Below are positions 42,792 through 52,001 of a stretch of 64,000 bases of DNA, piece by piece. The DNA is from Tamlana sp038148895 (GTDB lineage Bacteria > Bacteroidota > Bacteroidia > Flavobacteriales > Flavobacteriaceae), in assembly GCA_038148895.1 (NCBI GenBank), contig JBBVGQ010000004.1; one strand, written 5' to 3'. The notes beneath the pieces were generated by a model, which was not told the origin of the DNA, searched no databases, and was given only the letters and a program-made list of their open reading frames with translations. The translations under genes were made by a program, and so were the position numbers. How positions within the stretch are numbered: the first letter of the stretch is position 1; each line of letters begins with the position of its first letter.

Positions 42792-43061
42792 TTATCCAAG
42801 CTTATTAATTTTTTCAATTAATGCTTTGCCTTTTTCTTCTAGCTCATCTTTAATGGCATTAAAATGGCCTTTGGGATTCTCTACATTTTTAGCATTCACT
42901 TTTGCAATAAGTTCGTCAAAAGTTTCAATGGCTTCATCAATAATAGCCTCGCTCTTTTTTGTGTCTTTATCCGTGTTTGAATATTCCCAAACATACACTG
43001 CCTCTATAATATCACCTAGAACGTAATTTATATCCTTTTTTAAATCTCTAACGTTTGCCAT
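42792..43061 (-). CDS. conserved hypothetical helical protein
   Basis: 89 residues, MANVRDLKKDINYVLGDIIEAVYVWEYSNTD then helices rich in Lys/Glu to EKGKALIEKINKLG. Almost wholly helical, acidic-basic, without membrane segments or known motifs; it looks like a small cytoplasmic helical-bundle protein found in Flavobacteriia. Function unknown. It lies upstream of tRNA-Thr; the tRNA promoter lies just downstream of the gene end, partly overlapping nothing else. Confidence 0.7.
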   Translation of the reverse strand: MANVRDLKKDINYVLGDIIEAVYVWEYSNTDKDTKKSEAIIDEAIETFDELIAKVNAKNVENPKGHFNAIKDELEEKGKALIEKINKLG

Positions 43062-43159
43062 GTCTTAATCATTTTAATTTTAAACAAAAATAGCTAATAT
43101 TTTGGTATAAAGTTCCAGAATTTGTAGGAATAGTTTTTTAATATCTATTGCCCTTATCG

Positions 43160-44131
43160 TTAAACATAAACCTCTAGTAGTTTAGCATGTGCAGCACTTA
43201 TCTCATAGTTCTTTATTCCGGCAGGAAGTAACAATGTTTCCCCTTTTATAATGTTTTCAGAAAAACCATTGGCGCTGATTTTTGCCTCACCATCAACACA
43301 CATATAAATGAAAAACGAGTCTTTGTCATTTTCCTTTTTTAGCGTTTTGGACACTTCCAAATAGCTCGTTTTAAAATAGGGACAACTCACCATCATATTA
43401 GACTGATTTTCTATTTTTGAATAGTTCACCCTAAAATTATCTGGCATGTTAAAGTCAATGGCATCAATGGCTAAATCGTTGTGCAACTCGCGTTCATTTC
43501 CTTGGTCATCGACTCTATCCCAATCATAAACACGGTAGGTAATATCGCTGGTTTGTTGTATTTCTGCCACCATTACCCCTGCCCCTATGGCATGTACACG
43601 ACCTACTTCAATGAAATAAGTATCACCGGTTTTAACTTCATCAAAGTTTAAAATTTCGGTCAAAGTTTTATTTTCTAAGTGTTTTAAATACTTCTCTGGA
43701 GTTACTTCTTGATTGAAACCAACAATTAAATTAGCATTTTCATCGGCTTGAAAAACGTACCACATCTCAGTTTTGCCAAACGAATTATGGCGTTTTGCAG
43801 CCAACTCATCATTTGGATGCAGTTGAATAGACAAATCTTGTTTTGCGTCAATAAACTTGATAAGCAGGGGAAATTTGTTCCCGAAAACCTCATAGTTTTT
43901 ATCACCAATCAAATCAGCTTTTAATGTTTTTAAAAGTTCTTTAAGCGACTGCCCGGCTAAATTGCCATTACTAACAATTGAAGTATCGCCTTCAACATCA
44001 CTAATTTCCCAACTTTCACCAATATTTGGTAAATCAGATTTTTTATTAAGAATAGTTTTTAATTTTTGCCCTCCCCAAATTTTATCCTTTAAAATAGGAT
44101 GAAACTTAAGCGGGTATAAATTACTTGACAT
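43160..44131 (-). CDS. manA: mannose-6-phosphate isomerase, class I
   Basis: 323 residues with the type-I PMI zinc site: QLHPNDELA (Gln, His), GKTEMWYVF (Glu), and the later VGRVHAIGAGVMVAEIQQTSDITYRVYDWDR (His). The enzyme interconverts fructose-6-phosphate and mannose-6-phosphate, feeding GDP-sugar synthesis for surface polysaccharides. This short class-I form resembles the Firmicutes/Bacteroidota type. It is the third gene of the likely idi-queD-manA operon, 21 nt after queD. Confidence 0.93.
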   Translation of the reverse strand: MSSNLYPLKFHPILKDKIWGGQKLKTILNKKSDLPNIGESWEISDVEGDTSIVSNGNLAGQSLKELLKTLKADLIGDKNYEVFGNKFPLLIKFIDAKQDLSIQLHPNDELAAKRHNSFGKTEMWYVFQADENANLIVGFNQEVTPEKYLKHLENKTLTEILNFDEVKTGDTYFIEVGRVHAIGAGVMVAEIQQTSDITYRVYDWDRVDDQGNERELHNDLAIDAIDFNMPDNFRVNYSKIENQSNMMVSCPYFKTSYLEVSKTLKKENDKDSFFIYMCVDGEAKISANGFSENIIKGETLLLPAGIKNYEISAAHAKLLEVYV

Positions 44132-44152
44132 AATTTTATTGATTTTAAATTA

Positions 44153-44560
44153 TTAACCTGAAAAGGTAACAAAGTTTCGAGGTGTTTCGTAAAGTGTTAT
44201 TTCCAGTTCCAGTTTAGGATCTAGTTTAGGCTTAATTTTATTATAAATAACAACGACAATATTTTCGGCGGTCGGGTTTAAAGTTTTGAATTCCGGAACT
44301 TCAAGATTTAAGTTTTTATGGTCGAAGGCATCTTCAACTTCTTCCTTTATGATATCCTTTAGAATTTTCATGTCAATAACATAACCCGTTTCTTCATCAA
44401 TCTCGCCTATTACCGATACGATGAGTTCATAATTATGGCCATGAAAATTAGGATTGTTGCATTTTCCAAAAATCTCTTCATTTTTTTGATTACTCCAATC
44501 TTTCCTAAACAATCTGTGCGCCGCATTAAAATGCGCTTTTCTACTAACCTTTACCTTCAT
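44153..44560 (-). CDS. queD: 6-carboxy-5,6,7,8-tetrahydropterin synthase (QueD family)
   Basis: 135 residues of the 6-pyruvoyl-tetrahydropterin synthase fold. Zinc ligands: His15 in HFNAAHRL, and the two His in NPNFHGHNYEL; catalytic Cys in FGKCNNPN and Glu in the C-terminal ITLYETPRNF. QueD makes the precursor of preQ1/queuosine from dihydroneopterin triphosphate. The ATG overlaps the idi stop (ATGA), showing translational coupling. A PTPS-like role in folate synthesis is the alternative. Confidence 0.9.
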   Translation of the reverse strand: MKVKVSRKAHFNAAHRLFRKDWSNQKNEEIFGKCNNPNFHGHNYELIVSVIGEIDEETGYVIDMKILKDIIKEEVEDAFDHKNLNLEVPEFKTLNPTAENIVVVIYNKIKPKLDPKLELEITLYETPRNFVTFSG

Positions 44561-45081
44561 AACTTGATATTTATGTGTTGGTAGAATTTATCAAAAATCA
44601 CCTTGAACCAAGCAGTATATAAATCAGGATTCGAAGAAATATCATCTTTTACTGCCTCTAAGGACATCCATTTCCAATTGGCCACTTCATCAGGGTTAAT
44701 TGCAGGTTCGCCGTTGTATTTGCCCAACAATATATGGTCATATTCATGCTCTGTGAGACCGTTATCAAAAGGGGCTTTATATATAAATGAAATAGATTCT
44801 TGCAAGTCAACAACAAAACCCATTTCCTCTCGTAACCGCCTTTTCCCGGCTTCTATATTGGTTTCACCTTCCCGTTGATGACTGCAGCACGTGTTCGTCC
44901 AAAGTCCTGGAGAATGATACTTATCCCATGCTCTTTGTTGCAGCATCAACTCGTTTTGGTCATTAAAAACAAAAACCGAAAACGCGCGGTGCAGCAATGC
45001 TTTTTCATGTGCTTCCAACTTGGGCATCAACCCAATTTGTTCGTCATTTTCATTAACCAAAATTACCTTTTCTTCTTTCAT
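44557..45081 (-). CDS. idi: isopentenyl-diphosphate delta-isomerase, type 1
   Basis: 174 residues, Nudix fold. The active-site Cys is in LWTNTCCSHQREGE, and the metal-binding Glu in LREEMGFVVD and TEHEYDHILLG. It converts IPP to DMAPP for isoprenoids such as menaquinone, carotenoids and undecaprenyl phosphate. Standard length. It is the first gene of the idi-queD-manA group; its -7 box ends only 7 nt before the ATG. Confidence 0.95.
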   Translation of the reverse strand: MKEEKVILVNENDEQIGLMPKLEAHEKALLHRAFSVFVFNDQNELMLQQRAWDKYHSPGLWTNTCCSHQREGETNIEAGKRRLREEMGFVVDLQESISFIYKAPFDNGLTEHEYDHILLGKYNGEPAINPDEVANWKWMSLEAVKDDISSNPDLYTAWFKVIFDKFYQHINIKL

Positions 45082-45088
45082 AGTCTAA

Positions 45089-45096
45089 CAAAAATA
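45089..45096 (-). promoter_or_regulatory. -7 element close to idi start
   Basis: Minus-strand TATTTTTG matches TAnnTTTG; 7 nt separate it from the ATG at 45081, predicting a very short or absent leader. No TTG at standard -33 spacing. Confidence 0.35.
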
Positions 45097-45179
45097 CCAA
45101 GTAAAATGCTAAATCCCGTATTTATAAATAGAAAAATAAAATGATGCTATAACTTATATTTCTAATGAACTATAAATAT

Positions 45180-45187
45180 TATCTTTG
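45180..45187 (+). promoter_or_regulatory. -7 element of prfC
   Basis: TATCTTTG, an exact TAnnTTTG match, 22 nt before ATG 45210. It lies inside the longer frame that begins at 45165, so it supports the shorter start. Confidence 0.45.
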
Positions 45188-45209
45188 CAACCCATTTGCA
45201 CAAACAGTT

Positions 45210-46799
45210 ATGAGCTTTTTAAAAGAAATACAACGCAGACGAACTTTTGGAATTATTTCACACCCCGATGCCGGTAAAACAACATTAACCGAAAAACTTT
45301 TGCTTTTTGGTGGTGCCATTCAAGAAGCGGGTGCCGTAAAAAGCAATAAAATTAAAAAGGGAGCGACGAGCGACTTTATGGAAATTGAGCGCCAGCGTGG
45401 TATTTCGGTAGCTACTTCTGTTTTGGCTTTTGAATATGATGGCATTAAAATCAACATTTTAGATACACCTGGGCATAAAGATTTTGCTGAAGATACCTTT
45501 AGAACTTTAACCGCTGTTGATAGCGTGATAGTTGTCATTGACGTTGCCAAAGGTGTTGAGGAACAGACTGAAAAATTAGTTGAAGTTTGCCGCATGCGCA
45601 ACATTCCCATGATTGTGTTCATCAACAAAATGGATAGAGAAGGTAAAGATGCGTTTGATTTGTTGGATGAAATTGAACAGAAACTGGGTCTGAAAGTTGT
45701 TCCGTTGAGTTTCCCAATTGGTATGGGCTATGATTTTAAGGGTATCTATAATATATGGGAGAAAAACATCAACCTTTTTACCGGAGATAGCAGAAAAGAT
45801 ATTGAGGAAACTATTGAAATATCCGATCTGTCCTCCCCTGAACTTGATAAGTTGGTTGGTGAAAAAGCTGCCAATACGTTAAGGGAAGAAATCGAGTTGG
45901 TTGAAGGCATATATCCTGATTTTGATAAAGATGAATATCTTCAAGGAAAACAACAACCTGTATTTTTTGGTTCCGCATTAAACAATTTTGGTGTAAGGGA
46001 ACTATTGGATTGTTTTATCGAAATAGCCCCTAAACCAAGACCAAAACACAGTGAAGAACGCTTGGTTGAACCCAAGGAAGACAAGTTTACAGGGTTTGTG
46101 TTTAAAATACACGCCAATATGGATCCCAACCATAGAGATCGTTTGGCCTTTGTAAAAATTGTTTCTGGAAAGTTTGAAAGAAACAAGCCATACCTTCACG
46201 TAAGACAAAACAAAAAGATGAAGTTTTCAAGTCCGAATGCATTTTTTGCCGAAAAAAAGGAAATTGTTGATGTCTCCTATCCAGGTGATATTGTCGGCCT
46301 GCATGACACCGGTAATTTTAAAATAGGCGACACGCTTTCCGAAGGAGAAGAAATAAACTATAAAGGTATACCAAGCTTTTCACCAGAACATTTTAGATAT
46401 ATCAATAATGCCGACCCCTTAAAATCTAAACAACTTTTTAAAGGGATAGACCAATTGATGGACGAAGGTGTGGCTCAATTGTTCACATTAGAGCTTAATG
46501 GAAGGAAAGTCATTGGTACCGTTGGTGCATTACAATACGAAGTCATTCAATATAGGTTAGAACATGAATATGGTGCAAAGTGTACTTATGAAAACCTAAA
46601 CGTATATAAAGCTTGTTGGATTGAAGCCGAAGATGAAAAAAGTGAAGAATTCAAAGATTTTTTAAGGGTAAAGCAACGTTTTCTTGCAAAAGACAAACAA
46701 AACCAATTGGTATTTCTTGCAGATTCACCCTTTTCACTTGAAATGAGTCAACAAAAGTATCCGAGTTTAAAATTTCATTTTGTATCAGAATTTGATTAA
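45210..46799 (+). CDS. prfC: peptide chain release factor 3
   Basis: Translational GTPase that removes RF1/RF2 from the ribosome after peptide release. 529 residues from ATG 45210 (MSFLKEIQRRRTFGIISHPDAGKTTL); the frame to 45165 adds 15 non-homologous codons. Motifs: SHPDAGKTTL (G1), DTPGHKDFAEDT (G3), NKMDREG (G4), with the G2 loop RQRGISVATSV. The C-terminal domains (LFTLELNGRKVIGTVGALQYEVIQYRLEHEYGAKC) match RF3. Single gene; the divergent idi starts 128 bp away. Confidence 0.95.
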   Translation: MSFLKEIQRRRTFGIISHPDAGKTTLTEKLLLFGGAIQEAGAVKSNKIKKGATSDFMEIERQRGISVATSVLAFEYDGIKINILDTPGHKDFAEDTFRTLTAVDSVIVVIDVAKGVEEQTEKLVEVCRMRNIPMIVFINKMDREGKDAFDLLDEIEQKLGLKVVPLSFPIGMGYDFKGIYNIWEKNINLFTGDSRKDIEETIEISDLSSPELDKLVGEKAANTLREEIELVEGIYPDFDKDEYLQGKQQPVFFGSALNNFGVRELLDCFIEIAPKPRPKHSEERLVEPKEDKFTGFVFKIHANMDPNHRDRLAFVKIVSGKFERNKPYLHVRQNKKMKFSSPNAFFAEKKEIVDVSYPGDIVGLHDTGNFKIGDTLSEGEEINYKGIPSFSPEHFRYINNADPLKSKQLFKGIDQLMDEGVAQLFTLELNGRKVIGTVGALQYEVIQYRLEHEYGAKCTYENLNVYKACWIEAEDEKSEEFKDFLRVKQRFLAKDKQNQLVFLADSPFSLEMSQQKYPSLKFHFVSEFD

Positions 46800-46897
46800 A
46801 TGACTATGTATTTCATCGAAAATGCAACTTTTTGACAAGTTTTTGGACGTTTTTAACGATTAATTGATTTATAAACTTAAGGTATTTCTAATTTTAA

Positions 46898-47164
46898 ATG
46901 AACAATCAACCCCAAATTGATTATATTATGGAAATTAATGCAAAAGAATTCAGTAATGATGAAATTACTGTAACCTACGACCCCTGTGTTTGTGTTCTTT
47001 CTGGTATATGTGCCAAAGAACTTTCTGAAGTTTTTATGAACTCTGTTATACCTTGGGTTGACCTAAACGGCTCATCAACGGACAGAATCATGAAACAAGT
47101 AAACAAATGTCCTTCTGGAGCCTTAAAATTTCACCTCAACAAAATTCTAGAAATTAGTGAATAA
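46898..47164 (+). CDS. (4Fe-4S) mono-cluster ferredoxin-like protein (Fer4_19)
   Basis: 88 residues. Pattern TYDPCVCVLSGICAKELSEVFMNSVIPWVDLNG ... IMKQVNKCPSGALKF matches the Fer4_19 divergent single-cluster domain, where the Cys of CVLSGIC and the KCPSGAL end bind the cluster. It has a C in place of the usual K before the first Cys. Fer4_19 proteins act as small electron carriers or iron-sulfur donors. The start may be the ATG 46898 or the later MEINAKEF at 46928. A strong terminator follows. Confidence 0.85.
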   Translation: MNNQPQIDYIMEINAKEFSNDEITVTYDPCVCVLSGICAKELSEVFMNSVIPWVDLNGSSTDRIMKQVNKCPSGALKFHLNKILEISE

Positions 47165-47166
47165 TA

Positions 47167-47200
47167 AAAAAGCCTTTGTAAAACAAAGGCTTTTTTATTT
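47167..47200 (+). terminator. terminator of the ferredoxin-like gene
   Basis: 12-bp stem AAAAAGCCTTTG / CAAAGGCTTTTT with a 5-nt loop and T-rich tail, 3 nt after the stop. Confidence 0.85.
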
Positions 47201-47245
47201 ATGCTTGTCCCGTCGGCCAAAATTCAATGGTATTGGCGGTTGCTC
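47199..47245 (-). pseudogene. decayed tail of a second DUF3467 gene
   Basis: The strand opposite to the ferredoxin gene carries a near copy of the last 44 nt of the DUF3467 coding sequence: 39 of 44 aligned columns match (47203-47245 against 47303-47346), with four substitutions and a 1-nt deletion in the GGC codon. If the base is restored it reads EQPPIPLNFGPTGQA and stop, and all four substitutions are synonymous (CCA/CCG, TTA/TTG, AAC/AAT, CCA/CCG). This suggests the copy was once under protein selection. Homology ends at the 5' side near an 8-bp inverted repeat. Confidence 0.65.
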
Positions 47246-47266
47246 ATTAAACCATTTCGAGCAACC
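47238..47266. repeat. 8-bp inverted repeat at edge of DUF3467 remnant
   Basis: GGTTGCTC (47238-47245) and GAGCAACC (47259-47266) with a 13-nt spacer. The first arm is the end of the remnant, so the second arm may be part of the rearrangement that removed the rest of the gene. Confidence 0.5.
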
Positions 47267-47298
47267 TTTCGAAAATATAAAATTCGTATAAGTTTTTA

Positions 47299-47616
47299 TT
47301 AAGCTTGTCCCGTTGGGCCAAAGTTTAATGGTATTGGTGGTTGCTCGTAATCTTTGATTTCACCATGGGCATTTTCAAATCTAGCCACATTATCACCTAA
47401 AGCTTTTAACAAGCGTTTGGCATGTTGCGGCGTCAATATAATCCTAGATTTTACTTTATTTTTTGGTACTCCTGGCATAATGTTCACGAAATCCACTACA
47501 AATTCTGAAACGGAATGATTTATAATGGCTAAGTTGGAATAAGTTCCTTCCGCAACCTTCTCGTCAAGTTCTATATTGATTTGTCCTTGTTTTGGTTTAT
47601 CCTTTTCGTCTGCCAT
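47299..47616 (-). CDS. DUF3467 domain-containing protein
   Basis: 105 residues. Signature: ELDEKVAEGTYSNLAIINHSVSEFVVDFVNIMPGVPKNKVKSRIILTPQHAKRLLKALGDNVARFE. The conserved TYSN and TPQHAK parts define DUF3467, a small family of unknown function widespread in Bacteroidota and other bacteria. The C-terminal tail (DYEQPPIPLNFGPTGQA) is duplicated as a remnant just downstream. It is downstream of rpoC on the same strand but separated by a hairpin terminator. Confidence 0.88.
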   Translation of the reverse strand: MADEKDKPKQGQINIELDEKVAEGTYSNLAIINHSVSEFVVDFVNIMPGVPKNKVKSRIILTPQHAKRLLKALGDNVARFENAHGEIKDYEQPPIPLNFGPTGQA

Positions 47617-47635
47617 AATTTTTAGATATGATATA

Positions 47636-47668
47636 AAAAAAGCATTCCCGCCTAAGCGGGAATGACAA
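47636..47668 (-). terminator. rpoC terminator, palindrome CATTCCCGC...GCGGGAATG
   Basis: CATTCCCGC / GCGGGAATG stem (47643-47664) with a 4-nt loop; the minus strand has a T7 tract after the hairpin. The core resembles a dispersed palindromic repeat common in Flavobacteria, here serving as the end of the ribosomal/RNA-polymerase operon. Confidence 0.75.
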
Positions 47669-47671
47669 TTT

Positions 47672-50600
47672 TTAGTTATAATTTAATTCTTGTTTTACTT
47701 GCATCATCTCGTCAAATTCTTCTTTTGAGCCCACAATGATATTAGAATAGTTTCTCATACCTGTACCCGCCGGAATTCTATGACCTACAATAACATTTTC
47801 TTTCAAGCCATCTAAGGTATCAACCTTACCGGCTACCGCTGCCTCGTTAAGAACTTTTGTTGTTTCTTGGAACGATGCCGCAGAAATGAACGACTTAGTT
47901 TGAAGCGATGCTCTTGTTATACCTTGTAATATAGGCGTAGCTGTTGCCGGTTTGGCATCTCTTGCCACTACAAGATTTTTATCCTCACGACGTAAAATAG
48001 AGTTTTCATCTCTTAATTCACGAGGCGAAATAATTTGTCCCGCTTTAAGATTTACCGAATCCCCAGCATCTTCAATAACTTTCATTCCGAAGATTTCATC
48101 ATTTTCCATAATAAAATCATCTTTATGCGCCAATTGGTCTTCTAAGAAGATAGTATCACCAGAATCAATGATTCTTACTTTACGCATCATCTGTCTTACA
48201 ACAACCTCAAAATGCTTGTCGTTAATTTTCACACCTTGTAAACGATATACCTCTTGTACTTCATTAACCAAATACTGCTGAACAGCAGAAGGTCCTTTGA
48301 TATCAAGAATATCGTTTGGCGTAATAGACCCATCAGATAAAGGCATACCTGCTTTTACATAATCATTCTCTTGAACAAGGATTTGATTAGATAATTTAAC
48401 CAAGTATTTTTTAACCTCACCAAGTTTAGACTCTACAATGATTTCACGGTTACCACGTTTAATCTTACCAAATGAAACGACACCATCTATCTCACTAACT
48501 ACCGCTGGGTTAGATGGGTTACGTGCTTCAAATAACTCGGTTACACGAGGAAGACCACCAGTAATATCACCCGCTTTGGCTGATTTACGTGGGATTTTAA
48601 CCAAAATCTTACCAACGCTAATCTTCTCTTTATCATCAATCATCAAGTGAGATCCTACTGGCAAGTTGTAAGAACGGATAATTTCTCCTTTTCCATCTTC
48701 AATATGAAGTGTTGGAATTAATCTTTTGTTTCTAGATTCAGAAATTACTTTTTCTTGGAAACCGGTTTGTTCATCAATTTCTACTTGATAAGTAACACCT
48801 TGCTCGATGTTTTCATACTTAATTTTACCAGCAAATTCTGAAATGATAACACCGTTATAAGGATCCCAAGTACAAACTACATCCCCTTTAGATAGCTCTT
48901 GTCCGTTTTTAATATGAAGCGTAGATCCGTAAGGAATGTTGTTATTACTTAAAACAATACCTGTTTTCTTATCTATCAATTTAAGTTCAGACGTTCTGGA
49001 AATCACGATATCTACATCGTTACCTTCTCCGTCTTTACCTTTAACTGTTTTTAAATCTTCTATTTCGGCAATACCATCAAACTTAACGGCCAATTTATTT
49101 TCCTCTGAAATGTTACCCGCAATACCTCCCACGTGGAAAGTACGCAATGTAAGCTGTGTTCCAGGCTCACCAATAGATTGTGCTGCAACAACACCAACCG
49201 CTTCACCGCGTTGAACCATTTTACCAGTTGCCAAGTTACGTCCGTAACATTTAGCACAAATACCTTGTAATGCTTCACAAGTTAAAGCTGAACGCACTTC
49301 TAAACTTTCAAGTGGTGATTCCTCTATAGCTTTTGCTATATCATCTTCAATCAATTGACCTGAAGCAACCAACAATTCGTCAGTTAATGGGTTGTAAACA
49401 TCATTTAATGATACACGACCAACTATTCTTTCCTCTAAAGTCTCAACAACTTCATCATTCTTCTTCAATGGCTCTACTTCAACACCTCTTAGCGTACCAC
49501 AATCTTCAGAATTAATAATAACATCTTGAGAAACATCCACCAAACGACGTGTTAGGTAACCAGCATCAGCCGTTTTTAAAGCGGTATCTGCAAGACCTTT
49601 ACGTGCACCGTGAGTCGAGATAAAGTATTCCAAAATTGAAAGCCCTTCCTTAAAGTTAGAAAGAATTGGGTTTTCAATAATTTCACCTCCACCAGCATTG
49701 GATTTTTTAGGTTTTGCCATCAAACCACGCATACCAGTAAGCTGACGAATCTGTTCTTTAGATCCACGAGCTCCTGAATCAAGCATCATGAACACTGAGT
49801 TAAAGCCTTGTTGGTCTTCACGAATACGTTTCATGGACAACTCGGTCAATTCAGCATTTGTAGATGTCCAAATATCAATAACCTGGTTGTAACGCTCATT
49901 ATTTGTGATAAGACCCATATTATAGTTTCCTGTAATACCATCAACTAAACCATTGGCTTTATCAATCATACTTTGTTTTTCCGGTGGAATGATAATATCA
50001 CCTAAACTAAATGACAAACCACCTTGGAATGCAAATTTGAAACCTAATGTTCTAATAGCATCCAAGAAATCTGCAGTTTCTGGAACTGATGTTACTTTTA
50101 AAATATCACCAATAATATCTCTTAAAGATTTTTTAGTTAATACTTTATTGATAAAACCAGCTGCTTGAGGAACATGTTGATTAAACAATACACGTCCAAC
50201 AGTAGTTTCAACAATCATTCTATCAAGCTTACCATTTTCATTGATATCAATGGTTCGCACTTTAATACCAGCGTTCAAATCAACTTTTCTTTCATTAAAA
50301 GCAATTTCAACTTCTTCTGGAGAATAGAACGTCAATCCTTCACCTTTAACTGGCACTTCTGGAGTAGATTTACGCTCTTTAGTCATATAATAAAGACCAA
50401 GAACCATATCTTGTGAAGGTACCGTTACAGGAGAACCATTCGCTGGATTTAAGATGTTATGAGACGCCAACATCAATAATTGACACTCTAAAATCGCCTC
50501 GGGTCCTAATGGTAAGTGAACCGCCATTTGATCACCATCAAAATCCGCGTTAAATGCTGTACACACCAATGGGTGCAATTGGATAGCCTTTCCTTCAATT

Positions 50601-51973
50601 AATTTTGGTTGGAAAGCTTGAATACCCAATCTGTGTAATGTAGGAGCGCGGTTTAGCAATACTGGGTGTCCTTTAAGAACATTTTCCAAGATATCCCAAA
50701 CCACAGGCTCTCTTTTGTCTATAATTTTCTTAGCAGATTTTACCGTTTTTACAATACCTCTTTCAATTAACTTTCTAATTACAAAAGGTTTGTAAAGCTC
50801 GGCAGCCATATTTTTTGGCAATCCGCACTCGAATAATTTTAATTCCGGACCAACAACAATTACCGAACGCGCCGAATAATCAACACGTTTACCAAGTAAG
50901 TTTTGACGGAAACGCCCTTGCTTACCTTTAAGTGAATCTGATAACGATTTTAATGGTCTGTTAGAATCTGTTTTTACTGCTGAAGATTTACGCGTATTAT
51001 CAAATAATGAATCTACTGATTCTTGTAACATACGCTTTTCGTTACGTAAAATTACTTCAGGAGCCTTTATTTCAACTAATCTTTTAAGGCGGTTGTTACG
51101 GATAATAACACGACGATACAAATCGTTCAAATCTGAAGTTGCGAAACGACCACCATCAAGTGGCACTAATGGACGCAATTCTGGTGGGATGATTGGAATT
51201 ACCTTCATAATCATCCACTCTGGTCTGTTTTCTCTATTCAAGTTTGATTCGCGCAGCGACTCAACAACTTGCAAACGTTTTAAAGCTTCTGTTTTACGTT
51301 GTTTGGACGTTTCTGTATTAGCTTTATGACGTAGCTCGTATGATAACGATTCTAAATCTATTCTTGCCAACAACTCAATTAAACATTCAGCACCCATTTT
51401 AGCTAAGAACTTGTTAGGGTCTGAATCATCTAAATATTGATTGTCTTGAGGAAGTGTTTCTAATATGTTCAGATACTCTTCTTCAGTAAGGAAATCCATT
51501 TTTTGTAATGGTTCACCGTCTTCGTTTTTGGCATTACCTGGCTGAATTACTACATAGCGTTCGTAGTAAATAATCATATCTAATTTCTTAGATGGCAAAC
51601 CAAGTAAGTAACCTATTTTATTTGGTAACGAACGGAAGTACCAAATATGAGCCACAGGAACAACCAAATTAATGTGCCCTACGCGATCACGACGTACTTT
51701 CTTTTCGGTTACTTCAACACCACAACGGTCACAAACAATACCCTTGTAACGAATTCTTTTATATTTTCCACAAGCACACTCATAATCCTTAACAGGACCA
51801 AAGATACGCTCGCAAAACAAACCATCACGTTCTGGTTTGTGAGTTCGATAATTGATAGTTTCTGGTTTTAAAACCTCACCTCTAGACTCTGCTAAAATAG
51901 ATTCTGGAGATGCCAAACCAATGGAGATTTTGTTAAATCTCTTTACTGCATTTTTATCTTGTTTTCTTGCCAT
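47672..51973 (-). CDS. rpoC: DNA-directed RNA polymerase subunit beta'
   Basis: 1433 residues, the usual Bacteroidota size. The first zinc site is CACGKYKRIRYKGIVCDRCGVE; the Mg-binding catalytic motif is NADFDGDQM; the second zinc site includes CGTLRG and LTCEALQGICAKCYG. The trigger-loop region follows near IRQLTGMRGLMAKP. With RpoB it forms the catalytic cleft of RNA polymerase. It starts 28 nt after rpoB, same strand, likely co-transcribed. Confidence 0.99.
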   Translation of the reverse strand: MARKQDKNAVKRFNKISIGLASPESILAESRGEVLKPETINYRTHKPERDGLFCERIFGPVKDYECACGKYKRIRYKGIVCDRCGVEVTEKKVRRDRVGHINLVVPVAHIWYFRSLPNKIGYLLGLPSKKLDMIIYYERYVVIQPGNAKNEDGEPLQKMDFLTEEEYLNILETLPQDNQYLDDSDPNKFLAKMGAECLIELLARIDLESLSYELRHKANTETSKQRKTEALKRLQVVESLRESNLNRENRPEWMIMKVIPIIPPELRPLVPLDGGRFATSDLNDLYRRVIIRNNRLKRLVEIKAPEVILRNEKRMLQESVDSLFDNTRKSSAVKTDSNRPLKSLSDSLKGKQGRFRQNLLGKRVDYSARSVIVVGPELKLFECGLPKNMAAELYKPFVIRKLIERGIVKTVKSAKKIIDKREPVVWDILENVLKGHPVLLNRAPTLHRLGIQAFQPKLIEGKAIQLHPLVCTAFNADFDGDQMAVHLPLGPEAILECQLLMLASHNILNPANGSPVTVPSQDMVLGLYYMTKERKSTPEVPVKGEGLTFYSPEEVEIAFNERKVDLNAGIKVRTIDINENGKLDRMIVETTVGRVLFNQHVPQAAGFINKVLTKKSLRDIIGDILKVTSVPETADFLDAIRTLGFKFAFQGGLSFSLGDIIIPPEKQSMIDKANGLVDGITGNYNMGLITNNERYNQVIDIWTSTNAELTELSMKRIREDQQGFNSVFMMLDSGARGSKEQIRQLTGMRGLMAKPKKSNAGGGEIIENPILSNFKEGLSILEYFISTHGARKGLADTALKTADAGYLTRRLVDVSQDVIINSEDCGTLRGVEVEPLKKNDEVVETLEERIVGRVSLNDVYNPLTDELLVASGQLIEDDIAKAIEESPLESLEVRSALTCEALQGICAKCYGRNLATGKMVQRGEAVGVVAAQSIGEPGTQLTLRTFHVGGIAGNISEENKLAVKFDGIAEIEDLKTVKGKDGEGNDVDIVISRTSELKLIDKKTGIVLSNNNIPYGSTLHIKNGQELSKGDVVCTWDPYNGVIISEFAGKIKYENIEQGVTYQVEIDEQTGFQEKVISESRNKRLIPTLHIEDGKGEIIRSYNLPVGSHLMIDDKEKISVGKILVKIPRKSAKAGDITGGLPRVTELFEARNPSNPAVVSEIDGVVSFGKIKRGNREIIVESKLGEVKKYLVKLSNQILVQENDYVKAGMPLSDGSITPNDILDIKGPSAVQQYLVNEVQEVYRLQGVKINDKHFEVVVRQMMRKVRIIDSGDTIFLEDQLAHKDDFIMENDEIFGMKVIEDAGDSVNLKAGQIISPRELRDENSILRREDKNLVVARDAKPATATPILQGITRASLQTKSFISAASFQETTKVLNEAAVAGKVDTLDGLKENVIVGHRIPAGTGMRNYSNIIVGSKEEFDEMMQVKQELNYN

Positions 51974-52001
51974 AATATTATGGTTGAAATTTTTTAATTA
52001 A

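Noticed and set aside
47952..51871. Plus-strand ORFs opposite rpoC
   Set aside because: Low-complexity antisense shadows of a highly conserved gene without family signatures.
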